This document shows, piece after piece, positions 53,370-63,287 of a stretch of 64,000 nt of DNA. Location of the stretch: the NCBI RefSeq assembly GCF_000298315.2, contig NZ_AEYE02000038.1:124001-188000 (forward strand), read 5' to 3'. The notes beneath the pieces are model-generated. The model was not told the DNA's origin, searched no databases, and saw only the letters and a list, made by a program, of their open reading frames with translations. The translations under genes were made by a program, and so were the position numbers. Source of the DNA: Rhizobium grahamii CCGE 502. Lineage in GTDB: Bacteria; Pseudomonadota; Alphaproteobacteria; Rhizobiales; Rhizobiaceae. Within the stretch, counting starts at the first letter, position 1. Each line of letters starts with the position of its first letter.

Positions 53370-54115
53370 TCAAATCATCCGCGCCCTGAGAAGCTCTGGT
53401 CCCGCCCTGCCTTACATCACGCGCTAGATCGTCTTCAAGCGGTTGATCTGGCCTTCTGCCTGACTCGTTGCTCCAAGGCAGGTCGATGGCGGTATCGCGG
53501 CGAAGTACACGGGCAAAACTGGCTAAGAAGGCGAGACCAGAATGAATGGCATCATCGATCCATTGGTCCAGTTCCGCCGAGGTTCGGGCACGACTATGCC
53601 GCGAAATCGCATGGCGAAGCAGCGCAAAACAGCAAACGTCCGTGATCCCTGTTTGAGGCGTTTCCGCGCCTGATTGATGGTCAGTGCGCCGCGCGGCTTG
53701 ATGCAATAAGCAGCGACGACAATAGGTGTCAGGTGCTCTGTCGGAGAGCCCAATCCGATCCGACGCCTCATCCTCCGTATCCTCATCCGTTCGGCCTTTC
53801 GGCGCGGCGCGATGTTGCCAGGAAGCACTCAAGATTAGAAAAGCTCACGGTGTACCCTCGGTGCTTTATGTCATGAAACAATGCCGACCATGGCGGTTAT
53901 CATTATTCTAACACTAGGTGAGGAACGCTTCGAAGTAGAGAGGAGATGTCGGCTGTAACGCGCCCCTGCGTCGATCGGGTAGGGTTTCGAACGTCAGCCA
54001 TTTCATGATGCCTCATCGGCCATATCCTGTGCGATGTGCAATGTCCGAGCAGGTCAGGCCTTCTTTGCTCAAGGCGTGTACTGTCTCGAACACATCCTAC
54101 CGTGGCTGTCGATGC
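53370..54115 (-). pseudogene. ISL3-family transposase remnant
   Basis: In shifting frames the minus strand reads FETVHALSKEGLTCSDIAHR then GIMKWLTFETLPDRR (N-terminal helix-turn-helix), GLAFLASFARVLRRDTAIDL, PWSN and SQAEGQINRLKTI, GRAGPELLRARMI. These are the order and wording of ISL3 transposases (LPWSNGxxEGQINRLK). Several stops and frameshifts show that it is dead. Confidence 0.65.
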
Positions 54116-54214
54116 GCCCGGCGAAGCCAATTGCGAAAAGGCGTCTCAGGCGTCCCCTCATGCAATGCCCGATCGTCATGATCGTTCTCAATATCCTCGT
54201 CTGGTAGCAGTGCC

Positions 54215-54496
54215 GTGCCTGTAGCTCGGCCGGAAGGGCTCAGCGGTGCGCTCTCCATGATTGCCAATCTCTACCGCACTAGGAAGCGTGCGATCCCGGA
54301 CAGAGCTCCGATCTCCTTCGCTCCCAAAGGCTGGATGCTTCTCATTTTGCAGGATGGCAAGATCGATCGCAGAGCCTACGAACTTTGCCTGTTCAGCGAG
54401 CTGAAGCGCCCGCTTGATGCTGGTGATGTCTGGGTGGAGGGGCGAAGCGGCTTCCAGTCCTTCGAAAGCTTTCCCAATTCCCAGGCCGATGTTTGA
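54215..54496 (+). pseudogene. Tn3-family transposase fragment
   Basis: The frame of about 93 residues contains APISFAPKGWMLLILQDGKI, DRRAYELCLFSELKRPLDAG and DVWVEGRSGFQSFESF. This is the well-known stretch of Tn3 TnpA proteins just before their catalytic domain (xxDRRxYExCxLxxLRxxLxxGDVWV). The rest of the transposase is missing. Confidence 0.65.
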
Positions 54497-54682
54497 TCTG
54501 ATGCGCAAGATGTCGGGGGCCGACCGCGCGAAGTCTGACCACAGCGGCTGTGTTCCAGATCTTTAATCTCGCTCGACTTGATGATACCGCCACGCTATCA
54601 CAGCGATCTTTTATTACGAATTTCAAAAAGAGCGAAGTTAAATGACAGTCAGAGCCTGAAAAACAATTACAGGTTAGGCGCA

Positions 54683-55351
54683 ATGACACATCGCTCTCTT
54701 CTCGACCGCCTTGCGGGGCTCGACACCAACACGGTGTCAGACGCGCTCGACTTCCTTAATCTTTCAGGCGCTACGGTTGGAATTCGTCCCCTCTGGGCCT
54801 GCCCGAAGATCGTTGGTTACGCCAGCACCATCCAACTCGGACCGAAAAGCGATACGGCGCCGACCGTTCATCTAATTTCCCCCGTGATCGCGCGCGTCAA
54901 CAGCGATGACCGAGTTCTCGTCATTGCAGGCGGCATCGATGGAATTTCCTGCTGGGGCGATATTCTCGCCAATGCCGCCAAGACGCGCGGCCTGCGTGGC
55001 TCCGTCATTGATGGCTTCAGCCGCGATATCGAAGGCAGCGAAGCAATCGAGTATCCGGTCTATGGGCGCGGCGTGACAATGGTCAGCGCGCGTAACCGCC
55101 TGATTCAACTCAACTCAGGCCAGGCCGTTAGAATTGCAGGGGTCCTAGTTCACGAGAACGATTACGTCATTGCCGACCGATGCGGCACTGCGTTCGTACC
55201 AGCAGCCCGCATCGAGGAGGTGCTCGATCTCGGTGAGCGGATCGCGCGGCGTCAGGACGGGATGGTGGCGGCCGTCAGGTCCGGCCGCTCCGTGGAAGAG
55301 GTGATGCACGACAAGGAGTTTGAAGCGATCAGACAGGAGCAATCGAAATGA
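54683..55351 (+). CDS. RraA-family aldolase/decarboxylase-like protein 1
   Basis: A 222-residue RraA-family protein (4-hydroxy-4-methyl-2-oxoglutarate aldolase / oxaloacetate decarboxylase / RNase E inhibitor fold). The active-site loops are ISCWGDILANAAKTRGLRGS and VIDGFSRDIEGS, with the substrate- and metal-binding pair Arg114-Asp115 kept. Family aldolases cleave 4-hydroxy-2-oxo acids to pyruvate. The ATG at 54683 follows AGGTTAGGCGCA; the longer frame has no ribosome site. It is the first of three RraA genes in a row. The stop overlaps the next start by 4 bases. Confidence 0.85.
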   Translation: MTHRSLLDRLAGLDTNTVSDALDFLNLSGATVGIRPLWACPKIVGYASTIQLGPKSDTAPTVHLISPVIARVNSDDRVLVIAGGIDGISCWGDILANAAKTRGLRGSVIDGFSRDIEGSEAIEYPVYGRGVTMVSARNRLIQLNSGQAVRIAGVLVHENDYVIADRCGTAFVPAARIEEVLDLGERIARRQDGMVAAVRSGRSVEEVMHDKEFEAIRQEQSK

Positions 55352-56013
55352 GCAGGGAAGACCGTGAACTCGTCAAGCTCTTCGAAGGCCTTGATACACC
55401 AGGCGTGTCCGACGCCCTCGACAAGCTCGGGCTTGGCGGACATTGCTTTGATGTGATGCCCCTTGCAAACTACAGCCAAACGATCGTCGGACCGGCCTTC
55501 ACAGTCAAGTATGTTCCCGCAGCCAACCCGCCTGGAACAGTTGGTGACTTCGTAGATGACGTGGCAGAGGGCGACGTGGTCGTTATCGACAATGGCGGCC
55601 GCTCCGACTGTACTGTCTGGGGCGACATCATGACCCAATATGCCGGCGCCCGGCGCTTCGCTGCAACCGTGATCGACGGAGTTTGCCGTGATGTGTCGAA
55701 GGCGCTCGGCGACAACTACCCTCTTTTCACCCGCGGACGCTTCATGCGCACAGGCAAGGACCGGGTCGAGGTTGGGTCGGTCAACGAGGTGGTCTCCATT
55801 GGCCAAGCCCGGGTCGTGCCGCGCGATATCGTTGTCGCGGATGCAAACGGTGTCGTTATCGTGCCCCGCCGCCGGGCCCGGGAAGTTGCGGAGATCGCTT
55901 GTCAGATTGAAAGTGTCGAGTCGAAAATCCGTGAAGCCATCGCAGTCGGCCAAACGCTGAAGCGGGCTCGGGAAACCTTGGGCTACCACCTCCTTCAGAG
56001 GAAGCCGTCATGA
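55348..56013 (+). CDS. RraA-family aldolase/decarboxylase-like protein 2
   Basis: A 221-residue RraA-family protein, clearly different from its neighbours. It has DNGGRSDCTVWGDIMTQYAG and VIDGVCRDVSKALGDNYPLF, with Arg114-Asp115 in the same position as the first protein. The N-terminal region has LFEGLDTPGVSDALDKLGLG. ATGA overlaps couple it to both neighbours. RraA proteins form trimers, so three different subunits made in equal amounts could assemble into a mixed ring, but this is speculation. Confidence 0.85.
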   Translation: MSREDRELVKLFEGLDTPGVSDALDKLGLGGHCFDVMPLANYSQTIVGPAFTVKYVPAANPPGTVGDFVDDVAEGDVVVIDNGGRSDCTVWGDIMTQYAGARRFAATVIDGVCRDVSKALGDNYPLFTRGRFMRTGKDRVEVGSVNEVVSIGQARVVPRDIVVADANGVVIVPRRRAREVAEIACQIESVESKIREAIAVGQTLKRARETLGYHLLQRKPS

Positions 56014-56660
56014 CAGTCGTTTCTCCTATGATGGACCTGCCCGCTGATGTGTCGTCGCGGGCGCTCGCTTTAGGAAGCTCGACGCTCTTCGAAGCATCTG
56101 GTCTCCCCTGCTCTGTCGATACGGAAATACGTCCCGTGTGGACGGGCGCTGCAGTCGCCGCACCCATCTACCCTTTGGCCTGCGCACCTGGAGACAATCT
56201 CGCCATCCATGTTGCAATGGAGCGTGTTCCACGGGGGAGCGCCCTGGTGGTTGTCACTGGGAATTACATAGCGGGGTACTGGGGCGAGGTTCTGACAGTT
56301 GCTGCCGAAGCAGCAGGCGTTGCGGGACTGGTTATCGACGGCGGCGTCCGGGATGTGGCAGCACTTGCGGCTCGTCGTTTTCCGGTCTTCTCGCGCGGCA
56401 TCTCCATGCGTGGCACCATCAAGGCAAGTGTTCCTTCAGTTGGCGCCCCACTTCTGTTCGGCGGCGTGCCCGCGGCGGCTGGAGATTTCCTGGTCGCTGA
56501 CGATGACGGCGTCCTCATCCTGCCCAGGAGCGAAGTCGAGCGGACGCTGTCAAATGGCGAAGCGCGCGCGGACAAAGAGCGCAGCATGATGGAAAGGCTC
56601 GCCGCAGGTGAGACGACACTTGAGTTGATGGGGCTTGGCGCCTGGAGAGACAAAGCATGA
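56010..56660 (+). CDS. RraA-family aldolase/decarboxylase-like protein 3
   Basis: The third RraA-family gene in succession, 216 residues. The loops are GYWGEVLTVAAEAAGVAGLV and VIDGGVRDVAALAARRFPVF, with Arg114-Asp115 again conserved; the usual WGDI is WGEV. It starts with an ATGA overlap to gene 2, and its own stop overlaps the ATG of a truncated aminotransferase gene. All three proteins keep the catalytic pair, so each is probably an enzyme and not an inert copy. Confidence 0.85.
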   Translation: MTVVSPMMDLPADVSSRALALGSSTLFEASGLPCSVDTEIRPVWTGAAVAAPIYPLACAPGDNLAIHVAMERVPRGSALVVVTGNYIAGYWGEVLTVAAEAAGVAGLVIDGGVRDVAALAARRFPVFSRGISMRGTIKASVPSVGAPLLFGGVPAAAGDFLVADDDGVLILPRSEVERTLSNGEARADKERSMMERLAAGETTLELMGLGAWRDKA

Positions 56661-56794
56661 GCGATGCTGCTATGCTCAATCGGCACCTTGCCGCGGCGAA
56701 ACCCTGCGCGACTTACCGGATGATCGACCGGGTTGCCGCGCGCCGCGAAACAGGCGCAAAGATCATTTCACTGAGTGCCGGCGAGCCATGCTGA
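56657..56794 (+). pseudogene. Aspartate aminotransferase-like gene truncated after about 45 codons
   Basis: The ATG overlaps the stop of the third RraA gene (ATGA). The reading LAAAKPCATYRMIDRVAARR then GAKIISLSAGEP is the N-terminus of class I aminotransferases (family: ISLSAGEPDFDTP). It breaks after GEP and stops at 56794. It was the fourth gene of the RraA operon before a rearrangement joined it to other DNA. Confidence 0.7.
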
Positions 56795-56859
56795 ACGAGA
56801 CTCCTGGCATGCGTTGCGACACTCCAGGTAGGGCTTTCTATGGATTTGCCTCCTGCGCA

Positions 56860-57084
56860 GGACTGATCGGACGAGCAACGCCAGCATCCCAGCGCCCGAC
56901 GTCGGCACGAACGCGCAGACGATGGCGTGTATGATGGACACCTATGAACGTCGGGGGCACTGCCACCGGTGTCGTGACAGGCAAGCCCGTGGCACTCGGC
57001 GGATCTCTTGGACGCCCTGAGGCAACAGGTCGAGGGGTCCTTCATCGCAGCGCAACAAGCTGTCGATACCGGATCAATACTCCC
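56860..57084 (+). pseudogene. Glutamate dehydrogenase, middle fragment before IS21
   Basis: In shifting frames it reads [50 protein letters not shown] and [14 protein letters not shown], the centre of Glu/Leu/Phe/Val dehydrogenases. The N-terminal part with the catalytic lysine is missing. At least two single-base breaks occur before the IS21 insertion. It continues at 59374. Confidence 0.7.
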
Positions 57085-57113
57085 CAGAAGTGCCGTTTGA
57101 ATCTTCCCCAATT
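57085..57113 (+). repeat. IS21 left inverted repeat
   Basis: It starts CAGAAGTGCCG and ends CCCCAATT. It matches the complement of 59345-59373 except for the central bases. Confidence 0.75.
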
Positions 57114-57120
57114 TAGCGTT

Positions 57121-57160
57121 GCCGCCGGTCTTCCGGGGCGCGCCCCGGAAGACCGGCGGC
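57121..57160. repeat. Perfect 40-bp palindrome inside IS21, upstream of istA
   Basis: Bases 57121-57140 are the exact reverse complement of 57141-57160, with no loop (centre GGGGCG/CGCCCC). It lies 8 bases inside the left repeat and 40 bases before the istA start. As RNA it would form a very stable hairpin. It may block transcription entering from outside, or bind a protein. Confidence 0.8.
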
Positions 57161-57199
57161 GCGTCATCACCGATACTGCTCTCGATGGTCGAGAGGGGA

Positions 57200-59344
<2,145 letters not shown>

Positions 59345-59346
<2 letters not shown>

Positions 59347-59373
59347 TTGGGGAATTTTACTTCGGCACTTCTG
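59345..59373 (-). repeat. IS21 right inverted repeat
   Basis: It begins AATTGGGG and ends CGGCACTTCTG, the inverse of the left end with central mismatches. Confidence 0.75.
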
Positions 59374-60076
59374 AGGAAATTCCACCCGGCATTGACACAA
59401 GCTGGTCTTCGGCGCGTCGTCCCCATCGAAGGAGCACGCGTCGCTGTTCAGGGATTTGGCAATGTCGGAGGTATCGCCGCACGGCTCTTCGAGCAGGCAG
59501 GAGCCAGGATAGTGGCTCTGCAAGATCACTCTGCGACCCTCGTGGACGAAGCCGGAATCAATGTACTGGCGGCAGGCGAGCACGTGGGCCGGACGGGACC
59601 GTTGGAAGTTTTTTGCCGAGTGTAGAAGTTGCGACCGAAACCTTTTGGCTCGTCCCCACCGAGTTTATGGTGCCGGCGGCGTTGGAAGGCCAGCTTCTTT
59701 CCGAGCGGGCAAAGCGTCTTGAAACCAAGATCGTCGTGGATGGTCCCAATGGACCGACGACACCGGCTGCGGATGACATCCTCAATGACCGGGGCATTCT
59801 GGCTGTGCCAGACGTTCTGGCCAATGCTGGCGGAATGACTGTATCCTATTTCGAATGGGTGCAAGACTTCTCGTCCTTTTTCTGGACCGAAGAGGAAATC
59901 AATGCCTAGCTGGAGAGGATCATGGTCTGCGCCTTCGATTCCATCTGGACCATTGCCGACGAGCCGAAAGTTTCGTTGCGCACAGCCACTTTCATCATCA
60001 CGTGCCAGCGTATCCTCTCGGCTCGGGAGCAGCGCGGCTGTATCCTAAGTTCAAAATCTCGCGCGCTGCTCTTTAG
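59374..60076 (+). pseudogene. Glutamate dehydrogenase, C-terminal part after IS21
   Basis: It resumes the dehydrogenase with [20 protein letters not shown] (NAD-binding Rossmann motif), then after a frameshift near 59610 [40 protein letters not shown] and [24 protein letters not shown] at about 59907 interrupts the end, after which LERIMVCAFDSIWTIADEPK still follows the family. It is dead by truncation, insertion, frameshift and stop. Confidence 0.75.
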
Positions 60077-60097
60077 ACAAACGAGGAAGTTCCACGG

Positions 60098-60901
60098 ATG
60101 AGTCAGATGTTTCAGAAAGTCACATTTACTCAGAACCATTCCGGCACTGACCTGGTGATTTCCGCTATTCATCGCGAAGGAGAGAAGGCTCCCCTTTTGT
60201 TTCTTCACGGTTTTGGGTCGACGAAAGAAGACTATGCAGATTTCGTTCAACTACACGCGTTGCAAGGACATTCTTTCCTGGCCATTGACGCTCCTGGCTG
60301 CGGTGAGACGTACTGTTCCGACCTGTCAAAACTATCGATTCCGTTCCTGGCGGAAACCGCACTGCGCGTCGCCGACGCAGCCGGATTCGATCGTTTTCAT
60401 CTCGTTGGTCATTCCATGGGCGGGCTGACCGCCCTGGTACTTGCTCACAAGCAACCGGATCGAATTCTTAGCTTCGTTGATATTAAGGGAAATCTGGCCC
60501 CCGAGGACTGTTTTCTTTCGAGGCAGATCCTGGATTATCCCGATGCCGACGACGAGCGGTTTTTTGACGATTTCATCGAGCGAACTCACAGCTCGCCGAC
60601 ATTTTCAAGCGCTCTTTATGCGGCCACTCTTCGCTCCAAGGTGCGCGTAGAGGCGGTACGTCCGATCTTCGAGTCGATGGTCGATTTTTCAGACAATTGG
60701 GATTTACTTCCCAAATTCCTCGACTTGCCCATGCCGAAGATGTTTATGTTTGGAGAGCAGTATGCAACGCTTTCCTATCTCCCGGTACTTCGGGCAAATC
60801 GGGTCCGGCTCGCAGAGATTCCCCACTGTGGACATTTCCCGATGTATTCAAATCCTCCTGCTATGTGGGATGAGATTGCCGACTTTGTCGCGACGGTATA
60901 G
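60098..60901 (+). CDS. Alpha/beta hydrolase
   Basis: A 267-residue alpha/beta hydrolase. The oxyanion motif is LLFLHGFGSTKEDYADF, the nucleophile elbow FHLVGHSMGGLTALVL (Ser near 107), and the catalytic His is in IPHCGHFPMYSNPPAMWDE. The order resembles haloperoxidase or ring-cleavage hydrolases (MhpC class), but the substrate is unknown. AGGAAG stands before the ATG. It is convergent with the LysR gene at 60951 and lies just after the glutamate dehydrogenase remnant. Confidence 0.82.
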   Translation: MSQMFQKVTFTQNHSGTDLVISAIHREGEKAPLLFLHGFGSTKEDYADFVQLHALQGHSFLAIDAPGCGETYCSDLSKLSIPFLAETALRVADAAGFDRFHLVGHSMGGLTALVLAHKQPDRILSFVDIKGNLAPEDCFLSRQILDYPDADDERFFDDFIERTHSSPTFSSALYAATLRSKVRVEAVRPIFESMVDFSDNWDLLPKFLDLPMPKMFMFGEQYATLSYLPVLRANRVRLAEIPHCGHFPMYSNPPAMWDEIADFVATV

Positions 60902-60950
60902 CGAGCGCTCCACATGAACTTGCAGCGGGGAAGGTCCAGCTAACGCGCAT

Positions 60951-61862
60951 TCATGTCTTTTTTGTTCGCTTCTGGTTCAATTGGGACACAACCACGTCGA
61001 CCATGGGATGAAACCGGTTCCTGTTCCATGCCAGCGCTGCGGTGACGACCACCACTCTTTCCTTAAGCGGACGGACCACAACGTTATCCGGTGCAAGTTT
61101 CCGCATGGAAGCTGGGACCAGCGCCAGGCCCTGGCCGCAACTAACATAGGCAATCTGCGACGCAACCGACCTCACTTCATGTAGAACGCGAGGTGCGAAG
61201 CCGTGCGAACGGCAAACCGAAACCAACATGTCGAAATAAACCGGGCTCACCTGGCGAGAGGACATGACCAGTTGTTCGGCTTCCAACGACTTTAGACGGA
61301 CCCTCGGCAGAGTGGCTAAAGGGTGCTCCTTCGGCAGCGCAACGGCAAGGCGATCCTCCGTCAGCGGCATGGTGGCGATTCCGCTGCCCAATTCGCCCTC
61401 GAGTCTTACGAACGCAAGATCAAGCTCACCGGCTTCCAGACCGGGGATCGCCTCGACGCTATCGATCTCCCTTACGAAGACCGTAAGGTTGGGGTGGGTT
61501 GATCTAAGATCATCGAGCAGCGGCGGAACTGTGTCAAGCATTGCAGAGGTGATAGCTCCGACGTGCAGCACCCCGGACTGGCCTGCGGCAACCTCTTTGA
61601 TAACCGTTTCCAGTTGTTCAACCTGGCCTGCAAACCTTCGGACAGCGGGAAGGATTGCTGCACCAGCTGCGCTGAGCTTGGTGCCGCGCCGCGAGCGATC
61701 GAAGAGTTGCAGCTTGAGTGATTGCTCCAAAACCTTGATTTGCTCGGTGAGCGGTGGCTGGGACATCCCGAGTCGGCTCGCTGCGCGGCCAAAGTGTTCT
61801 TCCTCGGCTACCGCGAGAAACATCCATAGTTGACGAACAAGCCGGAAGTCGACGACGCTCAA
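60951..61862 (-). CDS. LysR-family transcriptional regulator
   Basis: A 303-residue LysR regulator. The winged helix is VRQLWMFLAVAEEEHFGRAA with SRLGMSQPPLTEQIKVLEQS, then LFDRSRRGTKLSAAGAAI. The effector domain begins VLHVGAITSAMLDTVPPLLD. The start is a TTG at 61862 with GGGAGC 8 bases before it. It is of the aromatic-catabolism-like branch (BenM/CatM style start). No divergent neighbour gives a target; the alpha/beta hydrolase is the nearest gene. Confidence 0.87.
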   Translation of the reverse strand: MSVVDFRLVRQLWMFLAVAEEEHFGRAASRLGMSQPPLTEQIKVLEQSLKLQLFDRSRRGTKLSAAGAAILPAVRRFAGQVEQLETVIKEVAAGQSGVLHVGAITSAMLDTVPPLLDDLRSTHPNLTVFVREIDSVEAIPGLEAGELDLAFVRLEGELGSGIATMPLTEDRLAVALPKEHPLATLPRVRLKSLEAEQLVMSSRQVSPVYFDMLVSVCRSHGFAPRVLHEVRSVASQIAYVSCGQGLALVPASMRKLAPDNVVVRPLKERVVVVTAALAWNRNRFHPMVDVVVSQLNQKRTKKT

Positions 61863-62549
61863 ATGCTAGCTCCCAAAATCGATGCCTATTCGGCATTTTA
61901 TATCGCGGAGCCACTACTACAAAAGATTATAAATCACGTTCTTCGCGATTCCGGTTCGATCCCGAGCACCCCTGCCCGTTCTCGGTAATCACCAGAGCTC
62001 TTTGTGATTCCCAGGCCAAGTGCCGCGGTTAACTCTGCGCCAACGCCCCCAGTGTTCCGCATTTCCTATCACAGAGATAGGTTGGTAGAATTTCACATGT
62101 CATTAGCAATGAGTAAATTTGCGTGTCCGGAGTCCCACCAATTCGAAGAGACGTAAGGTGCGAGCCAAATTGTTGATCGCTCAGAAACGTGGTCGGCCGA
62201 TCTGCTGAGGGCCGGCTTGAAAGGCTCGACCACATAGCATTGCCAACCTGGACGCAAACGTTCAACCGCTTCCGGGACGCGTCGGTGCGTACGGCGGCGT
62301 CATACCTCCCCATAACCTATGCAGATCAAAGGATTACAAACTTAAGGCATCTATAGCACAGCAGCCGGCATGTCATATTAGGCGGGCCGATTTATGGCGG
62401 TTGCCCTCGAAAAACCGCGTCGTCTTTAGCTCGTGGTCCTCACGTGAGAAGTTCGGAATCGACGGTGGACTTCAAGTCCATGGCACGGACACCCGCGGAT
62501 GATCGAGGTGCCGTTGGCCACCGATTTTCTAAGGTGAACATGAAACTAA
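61863..62549. other. Long stretch without a supported gene
   Basis: Only short frames, none with a recognised product. A GGTTCGATCCC near 61951 looks like a tRNA T-arm, but the flanking bases do not pair, so no tRNA is called. Confidence 0.4.
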
Positions 62550-63182
62550 TTAGCTCCGCCTCACCAGCAGGCCGTTAAGCAGCAGGTCGAAATAGGCTCG
62601 CATAAAGGCATCCTTGTTAGGCGTTCGCGCGCGGCGGTCGTCAAATATCAGGCGCAGAATTGTTGTTGTCAAAATGGGCGCGACCACGATGTCGGAGAAT
62701 TCCACTGGCATCTGGCGAAATTCTCCAGACGACATACCCTCGCGCATGAGATCCTCGATTTTTGCTATGATCGGTGCGATGAACTGATCGTGATGACGAT
62801 CGATCAGGTCGGGAAACCGGTGCCCTTCCGAAATGACCAGCCGCAAGAGCTCGCGGGTGATGCGGTCTTCAACGATCTGATCGTAGAGCAAACCAAGAAT
62901 TGCTTTCAGCCGGTCCGTAACGCTGCCGTCGAGCCGGTCGGTGTTGTCAAGCAGTTCATGAAACGCCACTGAAAAATGGCTAATCATGGCTTCGAAAAGC
63001 TGCTCCTTCGTCTCGAAATAGACGTAGACCGTGCCCTTTGTGACCCCAACTCTGTCGGCAATGTCTTCGACACGCGTGGCGGTGAAACCATTTCTCACAA
63101 ACTCCTCGAAGGCAGCATCCAGGATTTGTGCGGGCCGCAACGCTTTCTGTTCGGCGCGTGTGAGTTTTTTCTGGGCTGACAT
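62550..63182 (-). CDS. TetR/AcrR-family repressor, probably of the RND efflux genes
   Basis: A 210-residue TetR regulator: PAQILDAAFEEFVRNGFTAT, the helix-turn-helix VEDIADRVGVTKGTVYVYFE (about residues 34-53) and TKEQLFEAMI; the ligand domain is helical with a TetR_C-type ending. The ATG at 63182 has GGGAGCGAGGA before it. It is divergent from the membrane-fusion gene at 63288, with a palindrome-bearing promoter between, the classical arrangement for an efflux pump repressor. Confidence 0.88.
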   Translation of the reverse strand: MSAQKKLTRAEQKALRPAQILDAAFEEFVRNGFTATRVEDIADRVGVTKGTVYVYFETKEQLFEAMISHFSVAFHELLDNTDRLDGSVTDRLKAILGLLYDQIVEDRITRELLRLVISEGHRFPDLIDRHHDQFIAPIIAKIEDLMREGMSSGEFRQMPVEFSDIVVAPILTTTILRLIFDDRRARTPNKDAFMRAYFDLLLNGLLVRRS

Positions 63183-63230
63183 TCCTCGCTCCCCGTCGTC
63201 AGTCATCGCATCCATGCGACCTAAGTTTCA

Positions 63231-63259
63231 TTGACTAATACGTCAGTCAATTATATAGG
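63231..63259 (+). promoter_or_regulatory. Efflux promoter with a TTGACT-N8-AGTCAA operator
   Basis: TTGACT (63231-63236) and AGTCAA (63245-63250) are inverted half-sites. TTGACT also serves as a -35 with TATAGG at 63254-63259 after 17 bases. Repressor binding here would cover the promoter of the membrane-fusion gene. Inference from sequence and layout. Confidence 0.6.
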
Positions 63260-63287
63260 ACCTGCCGTTGAGAGCAAGAGGTCAACT

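Noticed and set aside
61935-61985. tRNA-like GGTTCGATCCC
   Set aside because: The bases on both sides do not form the five-pair T-stem and no anticodon or acceptor arms can be found around it.
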